Positions 1 to 8,787 are shown, numbered from the stretch's first letter. The stretch is DNA of 13,748 nt from an uncultured Chitinophagaceae bacterium (GCA_946885335.1 CAMPGG010000059.1:1-13748), one strand, 5' to 3'. The notes: generated from the letters alone by a model not told the origin. Numbers and translations: made by a program.

Positions 1-860
1 CCCACTTTCAATGCATAATTTTCCTTTTCATGACTTACCGGGAAATCAAAACAAACCGGGTAATCAAAATCTTTAACCCACTCATAAATAATATCGTAAA
101 CATTTTTACCAATAGGCCTGTCCGTGTCTTTGTTATCCGAAAATTTTCCAATCACCAATCCAGCCAGTTTATCCAGTTTGCCACTTCGTTTTAACTGGTT
201 CATCATCCGGTCAATATTATAGAGGTACTCTCCGATATCTTCCAGGAAAAGGATCTTCCCTTTTGTGTTTATATCGGAATCAGTACCCACACAGTGAGCC
301 AGTAAAGCAAGGTTTCCGCCAACCAGTGCACCCCTGGCTTTTCCCTGCCGGTTTAGCGCATGTGTTGAACAACTATAATTTGCGATCTCACCTTCCAATG
401 CCTTTTTCAACGATTGAACATAAGGATTTTGATATTCATTATCCTGGAAGGCTGCAGCCATCGGCGCATGCAATGTGGCAATGCCATAATTAGAAAAAAT
501 ATGCGAATGCATCACGGTGATATCACTAAAACCAATGATCCATTTCGGATTCTTTTTGAATTTTTTAAAACTAACCTGGTCAATGATCCTGGACATGCCA
601 TATCCGCCACGGGCACACATAACCGCATGTATATTTTTATCATCCAGCATATTCTGCAGATCGGCAAGCCTTTCTTCATCCGTTCCTGAAAAATAATTTA
701 CAGATGGCCCGCCAATGGTACTTCCTGTTTTTACTTTATATCCCCAGCTTTCCAATGCATTTATACAATCCTGCACTTTTTCTAATGGCATATAACCAGC
801 CGGGCAAACCAGCCCGATCGTATCGCCTGTTTTTAAATAAGGAGGGGTCTTTGTTTTCAT
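1..860 (-). CDS. LD-carboxypeptidase (peptidase S66), cytoplasmic type, 3' end missing
   Basis: Open frame from an ATG at 860 running left off the window edge. 286 complete codons are present and perhaps 20 C-terminal residues are missing. The protein starts MKTKTPPYLKTGDTIG with no signal peptide, so it should be cytoplasmic. The S66 catalytic Ser-Glu-His triad is recognisable: nucleophile Ser112 in GFSDIT, Glu207 in FLEDIGEY, and His277 in FPVSHEKENYALK. The ARGGYG motif lies at about 83-88. Known members of the family release the terminal D-Ala from muropeptide tetrapeptides during peptidoglycan recycling; MccF-type relatives instead give immunity to microcin C. The gene starts 18 bp after the stop of a clear paralogue on the same strand, so the two are probably one operon. 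The 18-bp leader is pure A/T with no Shine-Dalgarno site. The family is sure; the substrate (muropeptide or another amide) is inferred. Confidence 0.93.
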   Translation of the reverse strand, partial: MKTKTPPYLKTGDTIGLVCPAGYMPLEKVQDCINALESWGYKVKTGSTIGGPSVNYFSGTDEERLADLQNMLDDKNIHAVMCARGGYGMSRIIDQVSFKKFKKNPKWIIGFSDITVMHSHIFSNYGIATLHAPMAAAFQDNEYQNPYVQSLKKALEGEIANYSCSTHALNRQGKARGALVGGNLALLAHCVGTDSDINTKGKILFLEDIGEYLYNIDRMMNQLKRSGKLDKLAGLVIGKFSDNKDTDRPIGKNVYDIIYEWVKDFDYPVCFDFPVSHEKENYALKV

Positions 861-878
861 AAATAAATTTTTAAAAAA

Positions 879-1904
879 TTATATTTCTGCCAATGTGCAA
901 GTGGTGGAATTTACAATTAACCTGTGCTCAACGCCACATTTCAATGCATAATTATTTCGCTGGTGACCCACGGGAAAATGAAAACAAACCGGGTATTTGT
1001 AAGATGCTACTTTTTCCATAACAACATCATAAATGGTTTTACCAAACTCCTCTCCTTCATCATCTGGCTTTACACCAAAACCGCCAATGATCAATCCATT
1101 TAAAGTAGAAAGTTTCCCGGTTCTTTTTAAATTCCAAAACATCCGGTCAATGCTGTACATATACTCCCCGGTATCTTCTAAAAATAAAATTTTACCAGCT
1201 GTTAAAATATCAGAAGAAGTACCTGCAAGTGTTTCAAGCGTTCGTAAATTTCCACCAATCAGTCTGCCAACTGTTGTTCCGGTACGGTTAAATTCCGATG
1301 GAGTTGTTTCATAAAACATTTTTTCTCCAGTAATAGATTGCCTGATAGATTCTATGGTTTGCATTTGTAAACTATCTGCCGTAGCAGGGTCATCAGGAAA
1401 ACTATTGGTCATTTTCGAATGAATGGATGCAATATGCAGGCGACTGATATGAGCATGCAATACCGTTATATCGCTGAATCCTATAAGCCATTTGGGCTTT
1501 GCTGCAAAATGGTTCCATTTTAAACGGTCAACAATCCTGACCGATCCATAACCACCACGGGCACACAAAATAGCCTGCACCTCATTTGTATTTAACATGT
1601 ATTGCAGATCGTGCAAACGTTCTTCATCTGTTCCTCCAAATGTAAAATCTCGCTTTCCAATGGAGGTCCCCAGTTTTACTCTAAATCCCCAACTTTCAAT
1701 CAACCGGATGGCAGGCAACATGTCTTCTTCTGTTATAAAACCTGCCGGTGAAGTAATCCCAATCACGTCCCCCCTTTTTAAATAAGGTGGAATATGAAAT
1801 TTTTTATCCGGATCAATCACCTCCTTCATGGCTTGTCCTGGCCTGGGCAAACAGGATGCGGCAACAATTGCGGAACTGGTACGAATAAAGCTTTTTCTGT
1901 CCAT
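879..1904 (-). CDS. LD-carboxypeptidase (peptidase S66) with Tat-like export signal
   Basis: 341 residues from the ATG at 1904. A TTG two codons further upstream (1910) is possible but less likely. The N-terminus MDRKSFIRTSSAIVAASCLP resembles a twin-arginine signal (RK-x-FIR, Lys in place of the second Arg) followed by a short hydrophobic stretch. Cys18 could be a weak lipoprotein cysteine, but the preceding residues (V-A-A-S) are not a good lipobox. The S66 domain covers about 40-341: ARGGYG at 115-120, nucleophile Ser144 in GFSDIT, Glu243 in FLEDTGEY, and His314 in FPVGHQRNNYALKCG. All three catalytic residues are present, so the enzyme should be active, probably in the periplasm on L,D-bonds of peptidoglycan stem peptides. 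It is the first gene of a likely two-gene operon with the paralogue starting at 860. The family call is firm; localisation is inferred from the N-terminus. Confidence 0.93.
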   Translation of the reverse strand: MDRKSFIRTSSAIVAASCLPRPGQAMKEVIDPDKKFHIPPYLKRGDVIGITSPAGFITEEDMLPAIRLIESWGFRVKLGTSIGKRDFTFGGTDEERLHDLQYMLNTNEVQAILCARGGYGSVRIVDRLKWNHFAAKPKWLIGFSDITVLHAHISRLHIASIHSKMTNSFPDDPATADSLQMQTIESIRQSITGEKMFYETTPSEFNRTGTTVGRLIGGNLRTLETLAGTSSDILTAGKILFLEDTGEYMYSIDRMFWNLKRTGKLSTLNGLIIGGFGVKPDDEGEEFGKTIYDVVMEKVASYKYPVCFHFPVGHQRNNYALKCGVEHRLIVNSTTCTLAEI

Positions 1905-1929
1905 AATCAAAATGTATTAAAAACAGTGT

Positions 1930-1961
1930 TTTGGGGAATGGGCCTGATAAAAGTATTTTTG
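1930..1961 (+). promoter_or_regulatory. Bacteroidota-type promoter for metG
   Basis: A TTTG -33 element at 1930-1933 is followed after 20 bp by TATTTTTG (1954-1961), an exact match to the Bacteroidota -7 consensus TAnnTTTG. Transcription would start near 1967 and give a leader of about 100 nt before the metG ATG at 2071. The match of both elements and their spacing is seen directly; activity is inferred. Confidence 0.65.
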
Positions 1962-1969
1962 CAAACTTA
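1962..1969 (-). promoter_or_regulatory. Candidate -7 box for the LD-carboxypeptidase operon
   Basis: On the minus strand this reads TAAGTTTG, an exact TAnnTTTG match. It lies about 58 bp before the ATG at 1904 and would start transcription near 1956. No TTTG is found at the proper distance upstream (about 1990 on this strand), so the promoter is weaker or needs an activator. The box directly abuts the metG -7 box. Confidence 0.4.
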
Positions 1970-2070
1970 CCTGTTTCATTTTTGCCTTGCATATATTAAA
2001 AACAGGAAAATACTACCTGCCAATTGTTTAATAAAAGAATAAAAGCCATTAAAAAAGAATTTTTGGAAAA

Positions 2071-4161
2071 ATGAGTGATTATAAAAGAATACTGGTTACC
2101 GCCGCCCTGCCTTATGCTAATGGACCTTTACATATCGGTCACCTGGCCGGTTGTTATATTCCTGCGGATATATATGTACGTTACCAACGTGCAAAAAAAA
2201 GAGATGTGAAATTTGTGGGCGGAAGCGATGAACATGGTGTACCTATTACCATCCGGGCTTTGAAAGAAGGTGTAAGCCCGCAGGAAATTGTGGACAAATA
2301 TCATGAACAGATAAAGGAAAGCTTATTACAAATGGGCATTTCATTTGATATTTATTCCCGCACATCCAATAAAGTGCATCATGAAACTGCCGCTGATTTT
2401 TTCAAAAATTTATACGATAAAGGACTGTTCGAAGAAAAAGAAACGGAACAATATTTTGATGAAAAAACAAAAACGTTCCTGGCTGACCGTTATATAATTG
2501 GTACCTGCCCTGTTTGTGGGAATGACAATGCCTATGGTGACCAATGTGAAAAATGCGGATCATCTTTAAGCCCCGAACAACTGATCAATCCCCGCAGCGC
2601 ACTGAGCGATGCGATCCCGGTTAAGAAAAAAACTAAACACTGGTATTTTCCATTACAACAATACGAACCCTGGTTACAGGAATGGCTGATTGAAGGACAT
2701 AAAGAATGGAAGAATAACGTATATGGTCAGTGTAAAAGCTGGCTTGACCAGGGTTTACAGCCAAGAGCAATGACCCGCGACAGCAATTGGGGTGTTAAAG
2801 TTCCGCTCCCTGGTGCAGAAGGTAAAGTTTTATATGTTTGGTTCGATGCGCCGATCGGTTACATTTCCGCTACCAAAGAATTAACCGGCCATTGGGAAGA
2901 TTACTGGAAAAAAGAAGACACTAAACTTGTTCATTTTATTGGGAAAGATAATATTGTTTTTCACTGCATCATCTTTCCATCCATGTTAAAGGCACATGGA
3001 GATTATGTATTGCCGGATAACGTACCCGCCAATGAATTTTTAAATATTGAAGGAGAAAAAGTTTCTACCAGTCGTAATTGGGCAGTGTGGGTGCATGAAT
3101 ATGTTAAGGATTTTCCCGGAGCTGAAGATGTACTTCGTTACGTGCTATGTGCCAATGCGCCGGAAACAAAGGATAATGATTTTACCTGGAAAGATTTCCA
3201 GGATAGAAATAACAGTGAACTGGTAGCCATTTTTGGAAATTTTGTAAACCGTGCTTTTGTCTTGATGCATAAATTATGTAATGGGAAAGTACCCCCATTA
3301 CATGCCAGTGTGCTGGATGCTGTTGATGAACAAATGATCAGCGAAATAGAAAAATCAAAAATTGAAATTGAACAATCACTGGAGCAATATAAATTCCGGG
3401 ATGCATTATTTTCAGTAATAGATCTTGCCCGCAAAGGGAATCAATACATGCAAAAAAAGGAGCCGTGGATCCTCGTTAAGAAATTGGCTGAAAACCCACA
3501 GAACCAATTACTGATCGATAATACGCTGCATGTCTCCCTGCAGCTCACCGCAAATCTGGCCATTTTAATCAATCCTTTTTTACCTGATACCGCCAAAAAA
3601 ATGATACACATGATGAAGGTGGTTGATAAAATTTTGGATTGGGAGAATGCCGGCAAAATGAAATTATTAAGTGTGGGTTACAGCTTACGTCCACCGGAAT
3701 TATTATTCAGAAAAATAGAGGATGAAGAAATACTTGCGCAAGTGGAAAAATTAAGATCAGGATCGGCTAATGCAATAAAACCGGTCACCAATGATGCAAT
3801 GGAAAATAAAGAAGTAAACACAAATTCGTTAAAGCCGGAAATTGTTTACGATGATTTTGACAAACTGGATCTCCGGATCGCCACGATTTTAAGTGCGGAA
3901 AAGGTTGCCAAAGCTGACAAGCTTTTAAAACTGGAAGTATCGTTAGGGTTTGAGAAAAGAACCATTGTTTCAGGCATTGCGCAACATTTTACACCCGAAG
4001 AATTAATTGATAAACAAGTGGTCATTGTTGCAAACCTGGCTCCCCGCAAATTAAAAGGGATAGAAAGCAATGGTATGATCCTTACAGCCGAAGAACCTGG
4101 TGGAAAATTAATCTTGATAAACCCTGCTAATTTAACGCTGCCTGGCAGTAATGTTAAATAA
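2071..4161 (+). CDS. metG: Methionyl-tRNA synthetase (MetRS) with C-terminal tRNA-binding domain
   Basis: 696 residues, full length for a bacterial MetRS of the long type. It charges tRNA-Met with methionine in the cytoplasm, for both initiation and elongation. The class I signature HIGH is at 21-24, after the typical [15 protein letters not shown] start. A zinc knuckle has Cys146, Cys149, Cys159 and Cys162 (CPVC...CEKC). The second ATP-binding motif is KVSTS at 330-334 within [13 protein letters not shown][IVM]STSR replaces KMSKS in Bacteroidota MetRS, so this is normal for the group. The anticodon-binding helical domain follows (about 390-540). A C-terminal EMAPII/Trbp111-like tRNA-binding OB domain covers about 593-696 ([12 protein letters not shown] ... 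[19 protein letters not shown]), a dimerisation and tRNA-binding module. The gene has its own promoter in the spacer shared with the divergent carboxypeptidases. The start is fixed by the conserved N-terminus. Confidence 0.99.
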   Translation: MSDYKRILVTAALPYANGPLHIGHLAGCYIPADIYVRYQRAKKRDVKFVGGSDEHGVPITIRALKEGVSPQEIVDKYHEQIKESLLQMGISFDIYSRTSNKVHHETAADFFKNLYDKGLFEEKETEQYFDEKTKTFLADRYIIGTCPVCGNDNAYGDQCEKCGSSLSPEQLINPRSALSDAIPVKKKTKHWYFPLQQYEPWLQEWLIEGHKEWKNNVYGQCKSWLDQGLQPRAMTRDSNWGVKVPLPGAEGKVLYVWFDAPIGYISATKELTGHWEDYWKKEDTKLVHFIGKDNIVFHCIIFPSMLKAHGDYVLPDNVPANEFLNIEGEKVSTSRNWAVWVHEYVKDFPGAEDVLRYVLCANAPETKDNDFTWKDFQDRNNSELVAIFGNFVNRAFVLMHKLCNGKVPPLHASVLDAVDEQMISEIEKSKIEIEQSLEQYKFRDALFSVIDLARKGNQYMQKKEPWILVKKLAENPQNQLLIDNTLHVSLQLTANLAILINPFLPDTAKKMIHMMKVVDKILDWENAGKMKLLSVGYSLRPPELLFRKIEDEEILAQVEKLRSGSANAIKPVTNDAMENKEVNTNSLKPEIVYDDFDKLDLRIATILSAEKVAKADKLLKLEVSLGFEKRTIVSGIAQHFTPEELIDKQVVIVANLAPRKLKGIESNGMILTAEEPGGKLILINPANLTLPGSNVK

Positions 4162-4180
4162 CTGTAACAACAGATTGCCG

Positions 4181-4232
4181 TTAAAGATCGTTTAAGCTGG
4201 AACAACTATATTGTTCCATAGGCTTAGCCTAT
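4181..4232. repeat. Cluster of inverted repeats in the spacer after metG
   Basis: Most of this 52-bp stretch is self-complementary. TTAAA (4181-4185) faces TTTAA (4191-4195). TGGAACAA (4198-4205) and TTGTTCCA (4211-4218) form a perfect 8-bp stem with loop CTATA. ATAGGCT (4218-4224) and AGCCTAT (4226-4232) form a 15-bp palindrome. TAAGC (4193-4197) can also pair with GCTTA (4222-4226), extending the second hairpin across a 3-nt bulge but breaking up the palindrome. No T tract follows, so this is not a classical intrinsic terminator. It may stabilise the metG 3' end, attenuate, or bind a protein. Confidence 0.6.
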
Positions 4233-4273
4233 TAATTGGTATATTTCAGGAAGATTTTAGTGCAGGCAATTGT

Positions 4274-7200
4274 ATGAAAGAAACCTTTATTCCACGAAAC
4301 CGAAAATTAAGCAATGTCCTTGCGCTGGTGCTATTGGGATTAATTTTTCTTGGTGGAATTTTTCACTTCTGGTTTATAAATAATACAGAGCAATTTTTTG
4401 AAAATATCGTTTCAACCCAATCACAGGGGAAAGTCAGGTTAAAAGTAAAAAGCGTAAGCTTTAATTACTTCAGCAGGAACGTTCGGTTACAACAAGCAGA
4501 ATTTTTTTCAGAAGATACACTCACATCAACAAACTCCTATCGTTTTAATGTTGCGGATTTAAGAATAAAAGTTAAATCGATCCGGTCACTCATTTTTAAG
4601 CAGGAAATATTAATCGATTCATTGTCATTAATAACTCCACATGTAATTATTACGCATTTACGGCATAATAAAATGAATGACGATGACACCAGTATCATTC
4701 ACCAGGAATTTTCCATCGCCCGTGAAATGGGAAACATTTATCGCTCCATCGAAGATGCTTTGAATATTCTCCAAATCAGGTATTTTAAAATTATTGAAGG
4801 CCGGTTTAGTTTAGTAAACGCATTACAACCCAAAGAGCAGCCCATTGATATCTCTCATATATTTTTAGAGGTTGATAATATAACGGTAAACGATGTGCAG
4901 CAAAAAGACACTGCCAAATTTCTATTTAGCGATAATATTATTTTACGAACACATTCCCAACAGATTGCTTTTCCTGGTGGCCGGCATAAATTAAGTTTTG
5001 ACGCCTTCCAGATGAATGTAAAGGATAAGAAAATTGAAATTGATAATTGCAGGGTTTCAGGAGAAAAATCTGATACCAGCAAGGTCGCTTTCGATATGTT
5101 TTTTCGCAAATTACAACTACTGAATTTTGATTTTGCCGCTTTAGCAAATGATGACCTGATTAAAGCCGATTCTGTTTATTGCCAGGATCCTGAATTTAAT
5201 TTATCGCTTGTACTTAGAAGCAAGAGTGAAGCTCGTAAAAATCAACCTTTCCAGTTAAATGAAGTACTGAGGCAAGTTGGCAGTAACATGGAAATAAAAT
5301 TTGCTGGTTTAAGCAATGCCAATGTGGAGATCACCACCACCCGCGATAATAATCCTGTCGTATTCAGTTCACAAGGAAACGATCTTTTTATTTATGATTT
5401 CAGTATTGACAATGCCGCAGCGAAACCAATACAAATGGGTGGAATTGATGTTGCCATTCGCAATTATGATATGGTTACAAGGGATGGCAGTACAGCAATA
5501 AAATTTGACAGTATACAATTAAGAAACAATACGATCAGGCTTAATAATTTTTCACTTTCACCTACCAACCAGGTATCCAACAGGAATATCAGGAACATTG
5601 ATGTTCCACTTTTACAAATAACAGGGTTATCCTGGGAGAATCTTTTGGCCAACCGGACGATTGTAGCTGAAAAAGCTGTTTTGTATAATCCCCGCATTTC
5701 CTATATAAAAATAAACCAGCGAAAAAGTAAACAATCTTTTTTTCATGCCCTGGCAGGTATAGATGAATTGATGGAAGTTGATCAACTGGAAATAATGAAT
5801 GGACAATTCAGGCTTGACCTGGAAGATCAAAAAAGTTTTGAATTGGAAAATATTAATTTTTCCATCAGGAGTAATCAATTTGTTTCCTCGCAGAACATCG
5901 GGCATATAGAAAGATCGATTGAACAATTTGATTTTTCCAAAGGGTCTATGCGGTTAAATAATTTAAATATCATTCTAAGTGATGTTACCTATGCCGGGAG
6001 AAGAGAACAACTTCATGCTGAATCCGTAACGGTAAATGATATGGAGAATCAATCCGTAGCGCTTTTAAATGATGTTTATGTAACGAATCTTTCCATAAAC
6101 GAAGCACTTAAAAAATTTAGTGTTGATAGTGTTAGCTGGAGTGAAGGAAATATTTATTACCTGCCAACAAAAATAAAAAGGAGTGCTAAACAATCAACAA
6201 CAGAAATCAATATCCACAACATCTCCGGAAAAAATACACGGATCAGCACCGACCTGCCTTCTATAAAATTAAATATGAATTTGCATTGGGTAAAGGCTGA
6301 TAAACTCAGCGTCTTGCGCAATGAAAAACCTGCTTTTGTAAATCTTTCGTTCAGTGGCGACCAGTTCAGCACACAAACAAAAGATTTGATGTTACAGGCA
6401 GGTAGCTTCACTATAATGGATGGACGCCCATCTTTATTACAACAAGTATTTGTAGAAAGAAACAACCCCTATGATTCTCTCTATATTGCAATGCCATCAT
6501 TGAAGTTTACGCCATCGATTAATTCTTTACTGCAAAATCAGTATTCGTTTAATACCATTGAAATTTACAAACCAGTCCTCCGTTATTCAAGCAAACAGAA
6601 AACAGGCAGCACGGATTCTTCCATTTTCAGTCTGCCATCCGCGTATGTACAGAACATCAAATTATTGCAACCTGAAATATTTTTTAAAAATGTTTCAACG
6701 GATAACAGCCAGGAACTTACAATGCATGGATTAAAAGATGAAAACAGTTACCTGGAATTAACAAACATAAACAGCAAAGGTCAAGATATTAATATAGACC
6801 AACTATCCCTTGAATCAAATAACCTGGTTTTTACAAATGAAAACAAAAGATGGGGCGTCGATTCAGGAAAATTACGGTTATCCATTAACGATATCGGCTT
6901 TTCAAAAAAACAAAATCCTTCTTCAAATTGGAATGCCTTACTTCGTCATGCATATTTTGTAAATCCTATTCCATTTCAATTATCCGGTGCTTCAGGTATA
7001 ACCCTGGATTCTGTTCAAATCAATAACCTGGATCTTGGTTCAGGTAATAAAAGTTTATTGCAATACTTAAAAAACAGTCCAACCCTTACCATTTCGCGAC
7101 TTACCGGTAAAATGCAGGATACATACGCAATGATGCGTTGGTATAATGGAAGATATAATCATGCACAAAAATTAATTGAACTTGATTCATTTAATTACAG

Positions 7201-8122
7201 GCCACTGCTTGATCGCGAAAATTACATTTCTTCACAACCTTATCAATCAGATTATTTGCTGGCAAAGACCGGCGCATTAACTGTCAGTGATATTCAAATT
7301 GAAAAATATTTAGACGATCGCATTCTAGAAATAGGAAACATAAAGGCTGATAAAGCTGATATTTCTGTTTTCAGAAATAAATTGATTCCCCGTAAACAAG
7401 TCCCCATAAAATATTTGCCAACTATTGCATTGCAAAAAAATCCAAAGCCTTTCCAAATTGATTCCATTAATCTTACCCGTTCAGGTATTACTTATGCTGA
7501 ATTAAGTGAAAAAACAAAAGACACCGGCACTATATTTTTTACATCATTAGCCGTTCATTCCGGTCCTTATACAAATTTAAACATAGACAAAAATGATTCT
7601 TTGAGAATACACGCAAAGGGCCGCCTGTTTGATAAAGGTTTATTGAATCTTCAATTTCACCAGTCTTATCTTGATTCCCTTGCAGGTTTTACATTAGCCA
7701 TGCAAGCTGCATTAGAAGATGCTTCGGTTGTTAACCAGGTGTTGGTTCCAATAACGCAGGTAAAAATCAATTCAGGTACACTTGATTCCCTGTGGTTACA
7801 TGCAACAGGAAATAATTATGCAGCAAGGGGAGAAATGAAAATGCTGTATCATAAATTAAAAGTGCAGGTTAAAAAAAATGATAATGACAAAACTTCAATG
7901 GGTGAAAAAATTTCCTCATTCATTGCTAATAATTTTTTAATCCGAAGTCACAATCTTCAACAAAAAACTGGCATCATTTTTTTTGAAAGATGGCAGGATC
8001 GATCCATTTTCAATTACCTGGTAAAAATTTTGGTAAGCGGTATCAGTACAAGTATTGGATTAAAAAGTAATGCAAAGGCTATAAAGGAATACGAATTGCA
8101 TATAAAGAATCTGAGCCGGTAA
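4274..8122 (+). CDS. Large AsmA-like membrane-anchored protein
   Basis: 1282 residues from the ATG at 4274 (MKETFIPRNRKLSNVL). A TTG at 4211 would extend the frame but lies inside a hairpin arm and adds a non-conserved tail. One N-terminal transmembrane helix (about residues 15-35, rich in L, G, F) is followed by about 1200 residues of predicted beta structure, probably in the periplasm. Short units of alternating hydrophobic residues ending in Pro or Gly recur: IDSLSLITPHVIITH (~114), IRYFKIIEGRFSLV (~168), AEKAVLYNPRISYIK (~465), VDQLEIMNGQFRLDL (~502), FNTIEIYKPVLRYSS (~759), VQNIKLLQPEIFFKN (~792). This is typical of AsmA/YhdP/TamB-like repeating beta-groove proteins, thought to move phospholipids between inner and outer membranes. 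The C-terminus (GIIFFERWQDRSIFNYLVK, then LVSGISTSIGLK) resembles the end of Bacteroidota DUF748/AsmA-like proteins. Architecture is seen; lipid transport is inferred. Confidence 0.85.
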   Translation: MKETFIPRNRKLSNVLALVLLGLIFLGGIFHFWFINNTEQFFENIVSTQSQGKVRLKVKSVSFNYFSRNVRLQQAEFFSEDTLTSTNSYRFNVADLRIKVKSIRSLIFKQEILIDSLSLITPHVIITHLRHNKMNDDDTSIIHQEFSIAREMGNIYRSIEDALNILQIRYFKIIEGRFSLVNALQPKEQPIDISHIFLEVDNITVNDVQQKDTAKFLFSDNIILRTHSQQIAFPGGRHKLSFDAFQMNVKDKKIEIDNCRVSGEKSDTSKVAFDMFFRKLQLLNFDFAALANDDLIKADSVYCQDPEFNLSLVLRSKSEARKNQPFQLNEVLRQVGSNMEIKFAGLSNANVEITTTRDNNPVVFSSQGNDLFIYDFSIDNAAAKPIQMGGIDVAIRNYDMVTRDGSTAIKFDSIQLRNNTIRLNNFSLSPTNQVSNRNIRNIDVPLLQITGLSWENLLANRTIVAEKAVLYNPRISYIKINQRKSKQSFFHALAGIDELMEVDQLEIMNGQFRLDLEDQKSFELENINFSIRSNQFVSSQNIGHIERSIEQFDFSKGSMRLNNLNIILSDVTYAGRREQLHAESVTVNDMENQSVALLNDVYVTNLSINEALKKFSVDSVSWSEGNIYYLPTKIKRSAKQSTTEINIHNISGKNTRISTDLPSIKLNMNLHWVKADKLSVLRNEKPAFVNLSFSGDQFSTQTKDLMLQAGSFTIMDGRPSLLQQVFVERNNPYDSLYIAMPSLKFTPSINSLLQNQYSFNTIEIYKPVLRYSSKQKTGSTDSSIFSLPSAYVQNIKLLQPEIFFKNVSTDNSQELTMHGLKDENSYLELTNINSKGQDINIDQLSLESNNLVFTNENKRWGVDSGKLRLSINDIGFSKKQNPSSNWNALLRHAYFVNPIPFQLSGASGITLDSVQINNLDLGSGNKSLLQYLKNSPTLTISRLTGKMQDTYAMMRWYNGRYNHAQKLIELDSFNYRPLLDRENYISSQPYQSDYLLAKTGALTVSDIQIEKYLDDRILEIGNIKADKADISVFRNKLIPRKQVPIKYLPTIALQKNPKPFQIDSINLTRSGITYAELSEKTKDTGTIFFTSLAVHSGPYTNLNIDKNDSLRIHAKGRLFDKGLLNLQFHQSYLDSLAGFTLAMQAALEDASVVNQVLVPITQVKINSGTLDSLWLHATGNNYAARGEMKMLYHKLKVQVKKNDNDKTSMGEKISSFIANNFLIRSHNLQQKTGIIFFERWQDRSIFNYLVKILVSGISTSIGLKSNAKAIKEYELHIKNLSR

Positions 8123-8132
8123 AATGGAATAC

Positions 8133-8157
8133 ATGAAGTAATCTTCATTCTTAATTT
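8133..8157 (+). terminator. Weak possible terminator after the AsmA-like gene
   Basis: ATGAAG (8133-8138) and CTTCAT (8143-8148) form a 6-bp stem with loop TAAT, 10 bp after the stop codon, followed by an interrupted T-rich run (8149-8159). The stem is short and AT-rich, so it may only partly stop transcription into the lipoprotein gene. Confidence 0.3.
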
Positions 8158-8181
8158 TTAAATCATATTAAATTTATAAAC

Positions 8182-8757
8182 ATGAAAAAGTTGTTTTTTT
8201 TCATTGCTTTAGGCACTTTAATAGCCTGTGAAAATGAAACTGGTAATCAGAATAACCAGGTGGGTGCCATTGGGCCTGGTCCATCAACAACAGATTCTGC
8301 AAAAACAGATTCAGTAAATTATCCATATACTGCATCGTATGCAGATCAATTTTCAGTAGGTAATGCTCAACATGCACAAACTGTTTTAAATGTTTGGAAA
8401 AGTTGGGATAGTGGAAACATGAGCCAGTCGAAAGATGCATTTGCAGATTCAGTGACCATGGTATTTGCTGATGGATCTACACTGAAAGGAAATCGCGACA
8501 GCATCATTACGGTCAGCCAGCAATACAGGGATAATTACGATACCATTTCAAGTAAACTTGAAGCAGTAGTGCCATTAACAGTTGATGAAAAAAATGAAAC
8601 CTGGGTAAGTGTTTGGGGAACAGAAACAACAACAAAAAATGGGAAAAAAGATTCCATGAAATTACATGAAACATGGCGACTGAATAATGCCGGTAAAATT
8701 TATCATGTACAGCAATATTCAGCAAAGCCTGAGAAAACAGGTAATCAAAAAAAATAA
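8182..8757 (+). CDS. Lipoprotein with NTF2/SnoaL-like domain
   Basis: 191 residues. MKKLFFFIALGTLIAC is a clear lipoprotein signal peptide with the lipidated cysteine at position 16. A low-complexity linker follows (about 17-50, rich in N, G, T, S, D). From about 60 to 185 the sequence reads as one alpha+beta domain, with HAQTVLNVWKSWDSGN, then FADSVTMVFADGSTLKGNRDSI, then ETWVSVWGTE and KLHETWRLNNAGKIYHVQQY. This order (helix with a W-x-x-W-D-x-G-like turn, a D-S-V strand, and a late ETWR-type strand pair ending in a Q-Y) is typical of the NTF2/SnoaL-like fold. Such domains bind small ligands or act as small enzymes; no catalytic set can be assigned here. Acidic residues just after Cys16 (E17, E19) might favour surface export in this phylum, but this is not a full export signal. 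It follows the AsmA-like gene by 59 bp and ends at a strong terminator. Confidence 0.8.
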   Translation: MKKLFFFIALGTLIACENETGNQNNQVGAIGPGPSTTDSAKTDSVNYPYTASYADQFSVGNAQHAQTVLNVWKSWDSGNMSQSKDAFADSVTMVFADGSTLKGNRDSIITVSQQYRDNYDTISSKLEAVVPLTVDEKNETWVSVWGTETTTKNGKKDSMKLHETWRLNNAGKIYHVQQYSAKPEKTGNQKK

Positions 8758-8760
8758 ATA

Positions 8761-8787
8761 AAAAGCTCCTCATAAAGGAGCTTTTTT
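8761..8787 (+). terminator. Intrinsic terminator after the lipoprotein gene
   Basis: AAAAGCTCCT (8761-8770) pairs perfectly with AGGAGCTTTT (8776-8785) around loop CATAA, and the T run continues to 8787. It lies 3 bp after the stop codon. The A tract on the left arm would also serve transcripts coming from the other side. Confidence 0.92.

Larger units (their letters stand above)
1915..2005. repeat. 12-bp direct repeat flanking the divergent promoter region
   Basis: TATTAAAAACAG occurs at 1915-1926 and again at 1994-2005, both on the plus strand. The copies sit about 30-35 bp either side of the junction of the two opposed -7 boxes at 1961/1962. They could be binding sites for a regulator, but the sequence is AT-rich and chance is a real alternative. 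Confidence 0.4.

Noticed and set aside
263..689. Plus-strand open frames here
   Set aside because: They are antisense to the partial LD-carboxypeptidase, whose frame is open throughout with conserved motifs.
1905..1910. TTG start at 1910 for the carboxypeptidase
   Set aside because: The ATG two codons later directly precedes the Tat-like motif and is the more usual start.
3055..3075. MetRS with KVSTS in place of KMSKS, as a sign of a defective enzyme
   Set aside because: K[IVM]STSRNW is the normal form in Bacteroidota MetRS as far as I know; all other motifs are intact.
4211..4273. Upstream TTG start for the AsmA-like protein
   Set aside because: It lies in the arm of a hairpin and adds 21 residues in front of a good basic-then-hydrophobic N-terminus at ATG 4274.
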